Of a DNA stretch of 64,000 nt, positions 27,469 to 36,987 are shown piece by piece; the first letter of the stretch is position 1, and every line of letters begins with the position of its first letter. Below the pieces are notes generated by a model. The model ran no database searches. It had not been told where the DNA came from and was given only the letters and a program-made list of their open reading frames with translations. A program made the translations under genes and the position numbers. The stretch comes from Paraburkholderia hospita (GTDB lineage: Bacteria; Pseudomonadota; Gammaproteobacteria; Burkholderiales; Burkholderiaceae). The stretch covers positions 310,001 through 374,000 of the forward strand of contig NZ_CP026107.1 of assembly GCF_002902965.1 (NCBI RefSeq), given 5' to 3'.

Positions 27469-27510
27469 ACGACGGTTGCGCGCGCCCGTTGTGGCCGCAA
27501 CCGTCGTTTC
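27469..27510 (+). terminator. Long-stem terminator after the enoyl-CoA hydratase gene
   Basis: ACGACGGTTGCG (27469-27480) and CGCAACCGTCGT (27496-27507) form a perfect 12-bp stem with a 15-base loop, followed by TTTC. It lies 25 bases past the stop codon. Confidence 0.65.
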
Positions 27511-27599
27511 CAGCAACGCGGCCCTTCGGGGCGCGATCGCATTCTTGCATGTTAGGCTATTCCCGATTCGTTACGTGAGGCGAAACCGGGGGCTTCGTC

Positions 27600-30500
27600 A
27601 TGGACTTCACTGGGTTTCAGCTGGAGCTGCTCCACGACGACGGCGATCTATCGTTGTGTCGCGCCTCACGGCCCGACACCCCTGTCTCGCTGCTCGCGCA
27701 GATCGCCACGCGCCCGGCATCGCAAAGCGTCACGCGCCTCGAACACGAATACGAACTGGCCTCGCTGCTCGATACACGCTGGGCCGCGCAGCCGGTCGCG
27801 CTCGATCTCGGCAGAGTGCCGCCGATGCTCCTTCTCGACGACGACGGCGGCGACCCGCTGGTGCGCCTGCTCGGCCAGCCGCTCGAACTCGCGCGATGCC
27901 TGCGCATCGCCGCCAATCTCGCGCATGCAATCGGCCAGGTGCATGGACGCGGCCTCATTCACAAGGACATCAAGCCTGCAAACGTGCTCGTCGACGGCGA
28001 CGACAGCGTTCGGCTCACCGGCTTCGGCATAGCGTCGCAACTGCTGCTCGAGCATCAGCCGCCAGCCTCGCCTGAAATCATCGCGGGCACGTTTGCCTAC
28101 ATGGCGCCGGAGCAGACGGGCCGCATGAACCGCTCGATCGATGCACGCAGCGACCTGTACTCGCTCGGCGTCACGCTCTACGAGATGCTCACGGGCGCGC
28201 TGCCTTTCGCGGCTGCCGATGCGATGGAGTGGATTCATTGCCATATCGCACGCAGGCCTGTGCCGCCGGAAGAGCGCGTGAGCGACCTTCCGGCGCCTGT
28301 CGCGCAGATCGTGCTCAAGCTGCTCGCGAAGACGGCGGAAAACCGCTATCAAACGGCGGCTGGCGTCGAGGCGGATCTTCGTGCGTGCCTCGCCGCTTGC
28401 GAAACGGACGAGGAGATCGCGCCGTTCGCGCTCGGCACGCGCGACGCGTCCGACCGGCTGCTGATCCCCGAAACGCTGTATGGGCGCGAGGCGCAGATCG
28501 ACGAGATCGTGGCGGCGTTCAACGGGATCGTCGCGGGCGGCCCGAGCGGGCTCGTGCTGATCTCCGGCTATTCCGGCATCGGCAAGTCGTCGGTCGTCAA
28601 CGAATTGCACAAGGTCCTGGTGCCGCCGCGCGGTCTGTTCGCGTCCGGCAAGTTCGATCAGTACAAGCGGGATATTCCGTATGTGCCGCTCGCACAGGCC
28701 TTTCAGTCGCTCGTGCGCGATCTGCTGAGCAAGAGCGACGCGGAGATCGAACCGTGGCGGCGCGCGCTGCTGGATGCGCTCGCGCCGAACGGCCAGGTGA
28801 TCGTCAATCTGATCCCGGAGCTCGCGCTCATCATCGGCGAGCAGCCGCCCGTTCCGGCGCTACCGCCGCAAGAGACGCAGAACCGCTTTCAGATCGTGTT
28901 TCGCCGCTTTCTCGGTGTGTTCGCGCGGCCCGAGCATCCGCTCGCGCTCTTTATCGACGATCTGCAATGGCTCGATACTGCGACCCTCGATCTGCTCGAA
29001 CATCTCGTCACGCACCCGGATGTGAAGCACGTGCTGCTGGTCGGCGCCTATCGCGACAACGAAGTCGACGCGGCGCACCCGCTTGCGCGCACGCTTGGTG
29101 CGATCGCTCGTGCTGGCGGCAACGTCCATCGGATCGAGCTTGCGCCGCTCGCGCCCGACAGCGTCGCGCAGCTCGTCGCCGATGCGTTGCACTGCCCGGG
29201 TGCGATGGCGGACCCGCTCGCGCAACTGGTGCACGAGAAGACGGGCGGCAATCCGTTCTTCGCGATCCAGTTCCTGACCACGCTAGCCGACGAATCGCTG
29301 CTTGCCTTCGACCACGACGCTTCGCGTTGGACCTGGGACTTGCCGCGTATCCGCGCGAAGGGCTTCACCGAGAACGTCGCGGACCTGATGGCGGCAAAGC
29401 TGACGCGTCTGCCCGATGCGACACGCGAAGCATTAGGGCAGCTTGCGAGCCTCGGCAACGCCGCTGACTTTGCGACGCTGACGCACGTGCACGGCGAGCC
29501 GGAGGCGTCGATACACGCCAAGCTATGGCTGGCCGTGCGAGCGGGCCTCATCTTTCGTCTTGACGGCTCTTACGTGTTCGCGCACGACCGCGTGCAGGAG
29601 GCGGCCTACGCGCTCATTCCGATAGAGAAGCGCGCGGCGACGCATGTGCGGATCGGCCGGGCGCTCGCGTCGCGGACGGCGCCCGAAGCGCTCGAAGAAT
29701 CGATCTTCGATATCGTCAATCAGCTCAATCGCGGCGCCGCGTTGATCGAGACGGGCGAAGAGCGCGAGCGCACTGTCGCGCTGAACCTGATTGCGGGCAG
29801 GCGCGCGATGCGATCGACCGCGTATGCATCAGCGCGACGCTATCTGGCGCAAGGCGTCGCGCTGCTATCGCAAGATGCCTGGGCGCAACGCTACGAAAGC
29901 ACGTTCGATTTGTATCTGGCCTACTCCGAATGCGAATACCTCGCCGGCGATTTCAGCGATGCCGATGCGCTGTTCGACATGCTGCTGGAACGCGCGCGCT
30001 CGAATCTGGATCGCGCGAAGGTCTTCGGCCTGCGCATGTCGGCCTACCAGGTGGCCGGGCGATTCGACGAGAGCTTCGCTGTCGCGCGGCTTGCGCTGCG
30101 CGATTTCGGCGTGCTGCTTCCCGACGCCGAGCACGATGTCGCGCCCGCCGTCGCTGACGCGTTGCGGCAGATTCCGTCGTATCTCGCGGGACGGGCGATC
30201 AGCGAACTCGTCGATGCGCCCGTCGCGCAAGACCCGGCCATACGCGCGGTGGTCGATCTTCTGGTCGAAGCGATGCCGTGCGCCTTTATCGCACGGCCTG
30301 CGTACTATCCGCTCATCACGCTCAAGGCCGTCATCCTGTCGCTGCAGCGCGGCAATACCGACAACTCGAGTTTTGCGTACGGCAATTACGCGCTGATGCT
30401 GGTGTCGAGCATCGGCGACATTCCCTCTGCCGTGCAGTTTTCCGACATGTCGCTACGCCTGAACGAGAAGTTCGACAACCGGCGCTTCTACGGAAAGCTG

Positions 30501-33500
30501 TTGCACCTGCATGGCAACCATATCAACTTCTGGCGGAGGCATATCGTGACCGATCTGCCGATCCTGGAGCGCGCGAGCGTCGCGTGCCTCGAAGTGGGCG
30601 ACCTGGTGTTCGCCGGATACCTCGCATTCACGACGGTATGGCAAACCATCGAGAAAGGCGCCGTGCTCGACGAGGTTCAACCGCTGTCGGAGAAGCACGC
30701 CGCGTTCGCGCGGCAAAGTCACAACGACGCCGTGCTCGAAACGATCCGGCTTGAACAGCAATTCGTCGCCAGCCTGCGCGGCGTCACGACTGACCCGCTC
30801 AAGCTGGGCGACGCGATCTTCGACGACGCAGCCTGTTTCAGCGCGATCGAGAAAGCGAATTTTGGCTGCGGGATCGTCTTCTATCACATCATGAAGCTGA
30901 TTCTCGCGTTTCACGACGGCCGCTACGACGATGCGTCGAAGGCCGCGAGCGAAGCGGCGCCGATGCTGGGCGCAGCGATGGCGCTGCCCATCGAGCCGAC
31001 GTTTCACTTCTTCGACGCACTGACACTGGCGGCGCGTTATCCCGCTGCCAGCGCGGACGAGCAACACGCGTGGCGCGACCGGCTCGCGGAAAAACTGGCG
31101 AAGTTCGAATCGTGGACCACGCACTGTCCCGAGAATTTCCGTCACCGTCATGCGCTGCTCGCCGCGGAAATTGCGCGCATCGAAGGGCGCGATTCCGATG
31201 CGATGCATTTCTACGAGGAAGCGATACGCGCGGCGCGGGAGCACGGCTTCATCCAGTATCAGGCGCTCGCCCATGAACTGGCCGCGCAGTTTCATGCGGC
31301 GCGCGGCCTCGAAACCATCGCCGACACCTATCTGTTCAATGCGCGTTCCTGCTACGAACGCTGGGGCGCGAAAGGCAAGGTTCATCAACTGGCACGAACG
31401 TACGCTCAGTTGCGGCATGACCCGGCGAGTCTCGAAGGCACGATCGCGACGTCGAACGAACAACTGGATCTCGCGACCGTGGTCAACGTGTCGCGCGCGA
31501 TCTTCAGCGGCATCGACCTGAACGAGCTGATCCACACGCTGATGGTGCTCGCACTCGAGCACGCGGGCGCGAATCGCGGCCTGTTGATCTTCAAGCGCGG
31601 CAACGAGTTGCGAATCGAAGCGGAAGCCTTGACGGTGCATGACGGCGTGGACGTGCGCCTGCCGAAAATTCGCGCGACGGGCAGCGAGCTTCCCGAATCG
31701 GTGCTGCGCTACGTGATCCGCACGGGAGACAGCGTGCTGCTCGACGATGCATCGGCGCGCAGTCCGTTTTCGTCGGACGAGTACGTGCGCCGTCATGACT
31801 GCCGCTCGATTCTGTGCCTGCCGCTCGTCAAGCAGACGAGGCTGATCGGCGTGCTCTACCTCGAAAACAACCTGACCTCCGACGCATTCACGCCCGCTCG
31901 CACGGCGATGCTGCGGCTGCTGGCGTCGCAGGCCGCGCTGTCGCTCGAAACGGCGCGTCTCTATGCCGATCTGCAGGATGCGGAAGCGCTGCTGGCCGAC
32001 GCGCAACAGCTGAGCCACACGGGCAGCTTTGACTGGCATGTGTCGAGCGGCGAGCTGATCTGGTCGAAAGAGAGCTTCCGGATCTTCGGCTTCGACGCCG
32101 CCGCGACGCCGACCGTCGACATGATGTTTGGCCGCGTGCATCCCGACGACATCACGTTCGTGCGCCTCGCCTTCGACCGCGCGACGCACGACCGCCAGCC
32201 GTTCGACGTCGAACACCGGCTGCTGATGCCCGACGGGTCGATCCGGTATCTGCAAGTGGTGGCGCGCGTCGTGGTCGACGCGGAGAGCAGCTTGCGCGTG
32301 CTCGGCGCGCTAAAGGACATCACAGTGCGCAAGCGGGCGCATGCGGCGCTCGAACGCAGCGAGCATCGTTATCGCAGCCTGTTCTTCGACATGCCCGTGG
32401 GACTCTGGCAGATCGAGGCGCAGCCCTTGATGGCGCTGCTCACGGAGCTGCGCGCGCAAGGCGTCGACGATCTGTCCACGTATATCGACGACCATCCGGG
32501 CTGGCTGGATCGTGCGATGGAAATGCTGATCGTCGAAGAGGTCAATCACCACGCGGCACAGATGTTCGGCGCGAAGGACAGGAGCGCGTTGCTCGGTCCG
32601 CTGCCGTGGGTCTGGCGGGAAAGCCCCGGAACGTTTCGGCGGGCGCTCGAAAGCCGCTATGGCGGCAAGGCGATTTTTCAGGAAACGACCAAGCTGCCCA
32701 CGCTGGACGGGCGGGTTATCGACGTTCTCTTTACGATCGCGCGTCCGAGTTCGGCCGAAGATCTGGGCATCGCGCTCATCAGTCTCGTCGATCTGACCGA
32801 GCGCGTGCGCGCGCAGGACATGCTGCAACGGCTCCAGGCCGACTTCGCGCACGCCGCGCGCATTTCGATGCTGGGCGAGTTGACAGCTTCCGTCGCTCAC
32901 GAATTGAACCAGCCGCTTTCCGCTATCGCGATGAACAGCGCGATCGGCAACCGCTGGCTCGATCGTGCCGTGCCCGACGTCGCGGAGGCGCGGCAGATCA
33001 ACGTGCGGATCGGCGCCGATGCGCGGCGCGCGGTGGACATCGTCGATCGCATCCGGGGCATGGCGCTTCGGCGCGGGCCGAAGCGCGCGGTCGCGCAACT
33101 CGACGAACTGATCGACGAAGCCCTCATTTTTCTGCAGCATGAAGTGCAGTCGCGCGGCGTCATCGTGTTGCGCCAGCGTGCCGCCGTCCTGCCGATGGTA
33201 TTCGCCGATCGCATTCAGTTGCAGCAGGTAGTCGTCAATCTGCTCGTCAACTCGATGCAGGCGATGGAGCAGGCGGGCAGCTCCGAGCGCAAGATCACGA
33301 TCCGCACGGCGACGCGCGAGGACGCGACCGTCTACTGCGCGACGGAAGACAGCGGACCCGGCATCGCGCCGGAGGACCTCAACCGGCTGTTCCAGAGCTT
33401 TTACACGACCAAGGAAAACGGCATGGGAATGGGCTTGCCGATCTGCCGCACGATCATCGAAGCGCACGGCGGGCGTATCGCCGCCGATAACGGTTCGGTG

Positions 33501-33554
33501 CACGGCGGCGCGCGCTTCCATTTCACGCTTCCATCCGGCGATGCCGCTAGCTGA
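27600..33554 (+). CDS. Giant hybrid Ser/Thr kinase / AAA ATPase / GAF / PAS / sensor histidine kinase, 1984 aa
   Basis: Domains in order: a protein-kinase-like domain (1-270, HKDIKPANVL near 120); a predicted NTPase with Walker A GYSGIGKSS near 322; a long helical-repeat (TPR-like) region to about 1280; GAF (about 1300-1450); PAS (about 1470-1580); a second PAS-like region; HisKA with SVAHELNQPLSAI and phospho-acceptor His1767; and HATPase with VNLLVNSMQAM, EDSGPGI and GMGMGLPICRTI. No transmembrane segment, so it is cytoplasmic. The kinase DFG is altered to GFG (LTGFGIAS), suggesting a pseudokinase. Related fusions are known in cyanobacteria and proteobacteria. A FixJ-like regulator lies 2.3 kb downstream. 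Confidence 0.92.
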   Translation: MDFTGFQLELLHDDGDLSLCRASRPDTPVSLLAQIATRPASQSVTRLEHEYELASLLDTRWAAQPVALDLGRVPPMLLLDDDGGDPLVRLLGQPLELARCLRIAANLAHAIGQVHGRGLIHKDIKPANVLVDGDDSVRLTGFGIASQLLLEHQPPASPEIIAGTFAYMAPEQTGRMNRSIDARSDLYSLGVTLYEMLTGALPFAAADAMEWIHCHIARRPVPPEERVSDLPAPVAQIVLKLLAKTAENRYQTAAGVEADLRACLAACETDEEIAPFALGTRDASDRLLIPETLYGREAQIDEIVAAFNGIVAGGPSGLVLISGYSGIGKSSVVNELHKVLVPPRGLFASGKFDQYKRDIPYVPLAQAFQSLVRDLLSKSDAEIEPWRRALLDALAPNGQVIVNLIPELALIIGEQPPVPALPPQETQNRFQIVFRRFLGVFARPEHPLALFIDDLQWLDTATLDLLEHLVTHPDVKHVLLVGAYRDNEVDAAHPLARTLGAIARAGGNVHRIELAPLAPDSVAQLVADALHCPGAMADPLAQLVHEKTGGNPFFAIQFLTTLADESLLAFDHDASRWTWDLPRIRAKGFTENVADLMAAKLTRLPDATREALGQLASLGNAADFATLTHVHGEPEASIHAKLWLAVRAGLIFRLDGSYVFAHDRVQEAAYALIPIEKRAATHVRIGRALASRTAPEALEESIFDIVNQLNRGAALIETGEERERTVALNLIAGRRAMRSTAYASARRYLAQGVALLSQDAWAQRYESTFDLYLAYSECEYLAGDFSDADALFDMLLERARSNLDRAKVFGLRMSAYQVAGRFDESFAVARLALRDFGVLLPDAEHDVAPAVADALRQIPSYLAGRAISELVDAPVAQDPAIRAVVDLLVEAMPCAFIARPAYYPLITLKAVILSLQRGNTDNSSFAYGNYALMLVSSIGDIPSAVQFSDMSLRLNEKFDNRRFYGKLLHLHGNHINFWRRHIVTDLPILERASVACLEVGDLVFAGYLAFTTVWQTIEKGAVLDEVQPLSEKHAAFARQSHNDAVLETIRLEQQFVASLRGVTTDPLKLGDAIFDDAACFSAIEKANFGCGIVFYHIMKLILAFHDGRYDDASKAASEAAPMLGAAMALPIEPTFHFFDALTLAARYPAASADEQHAWRDRLAEKLAKFESWTTHCPENFRHRHALLAAEIARIEGRDSDAMHFYEEAIRAAREHGFIQYQALAHELAAQFHAARGLETIADTYLFNARSCYERWGAKGKVHQLARTYAQLRHDPASLEGTIATSNEQLDLATVVNVSRAIFSGIDLNELIHTLMVLALEHAGANRGLLIFKRGNELRIEAEALTVHDGVDVRLPKIRATGSELPESVLRYVIRTGDSVLLDDASARSPFSSDEYVRRHDCRSILCLPLVKQTRLIGVLYLENNLTSDAFTPARTAMLRLLASQAALSLETARLYADLQDAEALLADAQQLSHTGSFDWHVSSGELIWSKESFRIFGFDAAATPTVDMMFGRVHPDDITFVRLAFDRATHDRQPFDVEHRLLMPDGSIRYLQVVARVVVDAESSLRVLGALKDITVRKRAHAALERSEHRYRSLFFDMPVGLWQIEAQPLMALLTELRAQGVDDLSTYIDDHPGWLDRAMEMLIVEEVNHHAAQMFGAKDRSALLGPLPWVWRESPGTFRRALESRYGGKAIFQETTKLPTLDGRVIDVLFTIARPSSAEDLGIALISLVDLTERVRAQDMLQRLQADFAHAARISMLGELTASVAHELNQPLSAIAMNSAIGNRWLDRAVPDVAEARQINVRIGADARRAVDIVDRIRGMALRRGPKRAVAQLDELIDEALIFLQHEVQSRGVIVLRQRAAVLPMVFADRIQLQQVVVNLLVNSMQAMEQAGSSERKITIRTATREDATVYCATEDSGPGIAPEDLNRLFQSFYTTKENGMGMGLPICRTIIEAHGGRIAADNGSVHGGARFHFTLPSGDAAS

Positions 33555-33771
33555 GCATCGGATGCACGACCCATGCGCGGATCGTGCCTGACCGCTACAT
33601 ACGACGGTATGAGCACGTCATGCGATGGTGGGTCAAAGTGCAAGCAATAGTAGGCTGGTGCGCCCGTTGCGCCCTCGTTAGGCTATTCCTGTTGGATCGG
33701 GGACGTGAGCTAACACGAAAGACGTCGACGCGAGCCCTTACGCTCGATGGCGATTCATCGGGGTGCACATC

Positions 33772-34650
33772 ATGGACGTGGCGGATCTGAAGGTATTCGA
33801 CGCTGTCGCTCGCCTCGGAAGCATGAGCCGCGCAGCGCTGGAGTTGCATACGGTGCAGTCGAATGTCACGGGACGAATCCGGTCCCTCGAAGGCGAGGTG
33901 GGCGTCGCGCTGTTCGAGCGGCATGTGCGCGGCGTGAGGATGACGCCGGCCGGGCAGCGGATGCTGCCCTACGCGGCGCGAGCGGCCCGGCTGGTCGCGG
34001 ACGCGCGCCTTGCCGCACTCGACGATGGTCCGCCGTGCGGCGCGCTCGCAATTGGCGCGTTATGGACCACGGGTGCACTGCAGCTAAGCCGTGCGTTGAG
34101 CCACTTCGCGAGCCTGTATCCGCAAGTCGGATTGTCGTTGACGACAGGCACGAGCGATGGGCTGACCGACGCTGTAGCCGAGTGCCGTCTGGATGGCGCA
34201 TTCGTTGCAGGTCCGCAAGACGATCCCGGCCTCGATGTCGAGACGGTCTTCCGCGAAGAGCTCGTGCTCGTGACACCGGCGGCGATGCGCTCGTTGAACG
34301 AAGTGGGAAGCGTTGGAAATCTGAAGACGATCGTATTCAGTCAGGGCTGCTCGTATCGCGAGCGGCTCGATTTGCTGCTCGCCGAAATGGGAATACTGTC
34401 GGTCGCGGCGCTCGCATTCGGCTCGATCGACGCGATCCTCTCGTGCGTCGCGGCGGGCATCGGCATTACGTTGTTGCCGCGAGGGCTCGTGTCGAACGCG
34501 GAGCAGAAGAATCACGTCGCGGTCCACGCGCTTCAGTCTGACACGGCGCGCATGGAGACGCTCTTCGTTCGGCGGCGCGACGCTTATCTGTCGAACGCCA
34601 TGCGTGCGTTTCTCGATGTCGCGCGGTCCGAGGCTGGGCCGCTGCCTTGA
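33772..34650 (+). CDS. LysR-family transcriptional regulator, 292 aa
   Basis: The HTH occupies residues 5-60 (LKVFDAVARLGSMSRAALEL followed by HTVQSNVTGRIRSLE). A substrate-binding domain follows that contains GALWTTGALQLSRAL and GITLLPRGLV. I chose ATG 33772 (MDVADLKVF) over GTG 33763. It lies on the same strand as, and 50 bases upstream of, the dehalogenase-like hydrolase gene, so it may be co-transcribed with it rather than divergent, an uncommon layout for LysR. Confidence 0.9.
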   Translation: MDVADLKVFDAVARLGSMSRAALELHTVQSNVTGRIRSLEGEVGVALFERHVRGVRMTPAGQRMLPYAARAARLVADARLAALDDGPPCGALAIGALWTTGALQLSRALSHFASLYPQVGLSLTTGTSDGLTDAVAECRLDGAFVAGPQDDPGLDVETVFREELVLVTPAAMRSLNEVGSVGNLKTIVFSQGCSYRERLDLLLAEMGILSVAALAFGSIDAILSCVAAGIGITLLPRGLVSNAEQKNHVAVHALQSDTARMETLFVRRRDAYLSNAMRAFLDVARSEAGPLP

Positions 34651-34700
34651 TCTCGTGTTTGCTTTTTGAAGCCCTCGCTACATTCAACCTGGAGCCGCTC

Positions 34701-35654
34701 ATGATGGGAAAGGTTCGAATCCGCTCGTTGTTCGGCATATTGCTGACGGCCGCGATCAGCAGTGCGCCGGCCTCGGGCCAGACATGGCACGACAGCCGCG
34801 TGTCGTACCGGGTCGCAAACGTGGATGGCGTGTCTATCTTTTATCGCGAGGCAGGTCCACGCGATGCGCCCACCGTTCTTCTCCTGCACGGCTTTCCTTC
34901 TTCGTCACGCATGTTCGAGCCGTTGTTGAAACGACTTGGCGATCGGTATCATCTGGTCGCGCCCGACTTTCCCGGCTTCGGGCATAGCGATGCGCCCGCG
35001 CCCACTAGCTTTTCATACACGTTCGACCATATCGCGGCTGTGACGAACCGATTCGTCGAGACGCTCGGACTCAAGTCGTATGTGATCTATATGCAGGACT
35101 ACGGCGGACCGGTTGGATTTCGCGTTGCGATGGCGCACCCCGAACGCGTGAACGCGCTGATCATCCAGAATGCCGTCGCGCATGAAGACGGGCTTGGCCC
35201 GCTATGGAAGACTCGCCGCGCGTTCTGGGCCGACCGTCAGGCGAACCAGGCAGCCGTCGAGCAAAACCTGATGTCATTGCAGGCGGCGAAGCAGCGCCAC
35301 ATCGGCACCAGTCCGAACGTCGAGTCGTACGATCCCGATCTATGGACGGATGAATACGCGTTCCTCAGCCGGCCCGGACAGCGAGAAATTCAAAGCGATC
35401 TCTTCTACGACTATCGAACCAATGTAGCGTCCTATCCGCGCTGGCAAGCGTGGCTGCAAAAGACGCAGCCGAGAACGCTCGTCGTGTGGGGCCGTTACGA
35501 TCCGTCGTTCCTGCCGGCAGAAACGGACGCATATCGGCGCGATCTTCCAAAGGCCGAGATTCACGTTCTGGATGCCGGACATTTCGCACTCGACGAAAAG
35601 CCCGATGAAATTGCCGAGCTGATACGTGGATTTCTTGCAGCCAAAAACCAATAA
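34701..35654 (+). CDS. Exported alpha/beta-hydrolase, haloalkane dehalogenase/epoxide hydrolase-like, 317 aa
   Basis: An N-terminal signal peptide (KVRIRSLFGILLTAAISSAPASG) precedes an alpha/beta-hydrolase. Motifs are LLLHGFPSSSRMF (oxyanion hole), the elbow YMQDYGGPVGF whose nucleophile is Asp rather than Ser, VVWGRYDPSF, and the His in DAGHFALDEKP. An Asp nucleophile is characteristic of haloalkane dehalogenases and epoxide hydrolases. ATG 34701 has GGAG about 6 bases upstream. Periplasmic location is inferred. It is likely regulated by the adjacent LysR protein. Confidence 0.88.
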   Translation: MMGKVRIRSLFGILLTAAISSAPASGQTWHDSRVSYRVANVDGVSIFYREAGPRDAPTVLLLHGFPSSSRMFEPLLKRLGDRYHLVAPDFPGFGHSDAPAPTSFSYTFDHIAAVTNRFVETLGLKSYVIYMQDYGGPVGFRVAMAHPERVNALIIQNAVAHEDGLGPLWKTRRAFWADRQANQAAVEQNLMSLQAAKQRHIGTSPNVESYDPDLWTDEYAFLSRPGQREIQSDLFYDYRTNVASYPRWQAWLQKTQPRTLVVWGRYDPSFLPAETDAYRRDLPKAEIHVLDAGHFALDEKPDEIAELIRGFLAAKNQ

Positions 35655-35894
35655 GCGAAATATAGGTTTAGCGTTGCGTGCCGTTGCTGCTGCAATCGCC
35701 GCGCGCAACGCGATAGCATCCAATCGTCTCTTGTTTGACGCCCGCCTCACTTTAGCCTTTCACACAGCAATCCACGCGCGACTTTGCTTTGCGCTCGTCG
35801 TCGTTTGGGACAACAATGTAGTGTGTTGCTGTATCTGCATCAGACAATCCGCGGTCTGCGAAAAAGATTCCTCACTCGTTAATAAGGAGGCGAA

Positions 35895-36569
35895 ATGGTC
35901 CCAGGACCGAGTTCGACTTCGATCACAAAAAATGGCGAAGGCAAGCCGTCAGTCGTGTATGTCATCGACGACGATGAATCGATCCGGTTTGTATTGAATG
36001 GGCTGGTGCGCTCGGTGGGTCTGCATGTGGAGACATTCGAGTCACCCAAGGATTTCCTCGCGTTTCCCAAGTACGACGCACCCAGTTGCCTGATTCTCGA
36101 TGTCCGATTGCGAGGCGAGAGCGGTCTTGCGTTCCAGCAGGAAGCGCATCGCTGCGGCGTGCGCATGCCGATCCTGTTCATCACGGCGCACGGCGACATC
36201 GAGATGACGGTCAAGGCGATGAAGGCGGGCGCGCTGGATTTCTTCGCCAAGCCATTCCGCGATCAGGACATGCTCGACGCGATCGCTCACGCGCTCAAGC
36301 GCGACGCCGAGCGCCGCGAGTCGGAACACGCATTGGCGACGCTGCAAGAGTCGTATGAATCGCTGACGCAACGCGAGCGCGAGGTGATGAAGTTCGTGGT
36401 GGCCGGCATGTTGAACAAGCAGATTGCCTATGAGCTTCATCTGAGCGAAATCACCGTGAAGATTCATCGCGGGCAAGTGATGAAGAAAATGGCATCGCGC
36501 TCGCTTCCCGACCTCGTTCGAAAAGCAGAGGCGCTTGGCATCGATCAACGGCAGACGAGTTCGAACTGA
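35895..36569 (+). CDS. FixJ-type response regulator (receiver + LuxR HTH), 224 aa
   Basis: The receiver domain has the acidic triad Asp25-27, phospho-acceptor Asp69 in LILDVRL, Thr in FITAHGD and Lys in FFAKPF. The C-terminal LuxR-type HTH is LTQREREVMKFVVAGMLNKQ followed by IAYELHLSEITVKIHRGQVM. A perfect AGGAGG sits 5 bases before ATG 35895. It is the only response regulator in the window and lies 2.3 kb downstream of the hybrid kinase, so it is the natural candidate partner. The N-terminal 17 residues are extra and disordered. Confidence 0.93.
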   Translation: MVPGPSSTSITKNGEGKPSVVYVIDDDESIRFVLNGLVRSVGLHVETFESPKDFLAFPKYDAPSCLILDVRLRGESGLAFQQEAHRCGVRMPILFITAHGDIEMTVKAMKAGALDFFAKPFRDQDMLDAIAHALKRDAERRESEHALATLQESYESLTQREREVMKFVVAGMLNKQIAYELHLSEITVKIHRGQVMKKMASRSLPDLVRKAEALGIDQRQTSSN

Positions 36570-36987
36570 TTCGTGGCGCGTCGCGCTTTACGCTGTTCGC
36601 GCTCGTTGTGCCAACATCTATTTCCATCTGTTCAAAAGACAGTTTTATATCTTTCTTAAAATTCACGCCTACAAATGCCGTAAACGGGTCAATATAAGTT
36701 TGCACTCCGTTGAAATAAAGCCTGAAAGGCATTTGAAGAGGTTGGAAAAGAATGAGACTGTGTCTATTCGATGCGTCACATGGAGGGACAGTTGACGGGC
36801 GCGCGCTCAGGCGCGACCGCTCGACGGCTGCATTGAGCGCAAGAATCTTGGTGTGAAACGCAAGGCTTTCGATGATGCCGACGAACCGGGGCGCGGCTTC
36901 GCAGTCGGCGCAGCCGAGGTGTGCTCGCTTGCGCGACGGTCGTCGGCCGCTTCCGTTGTGTTCTTCTGATCCGTGTTGGAGGTTGAT
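36570..36987. other. AT-rich intergenic region with MCP remnant
   Basis: About 420 bases. The first 200 are clearly more AT-rich than the surroundings and carry no supported gene. The second part contains the rearranged chemoreceptor remnant described separately, followed by the promoter and GGAGG site of the secreted GlcG-like gene. Confidence 0.5.
36808..36954. pseudogene. Rearranged fragment of a chemoreceptor signalling tip
   Basis: The minus strand of 36882-36808 encodes VGIIESLAFHTKILALNAAVE, split here as VGIIESLAFHTK and ILALNAAVE, the first half of the MCP hairpin. The plus strand of 36892-36954 encodes RGFAVGAAEVCSLARRS, the second half. In an intact MCP both halves are on one strand and adjacent. 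Here the first half is inverted in place. Neither half belongs to an open chemoreceptor frame. Confidence 0.7.

Noticed and set aside
36451..36732. 93-codon minus-strand frame overlapping the FixJ gene end
   Set aside because: No ribosome-binding site before the ATG, over a third is antisense to the response regulator, and no recognisable motif.
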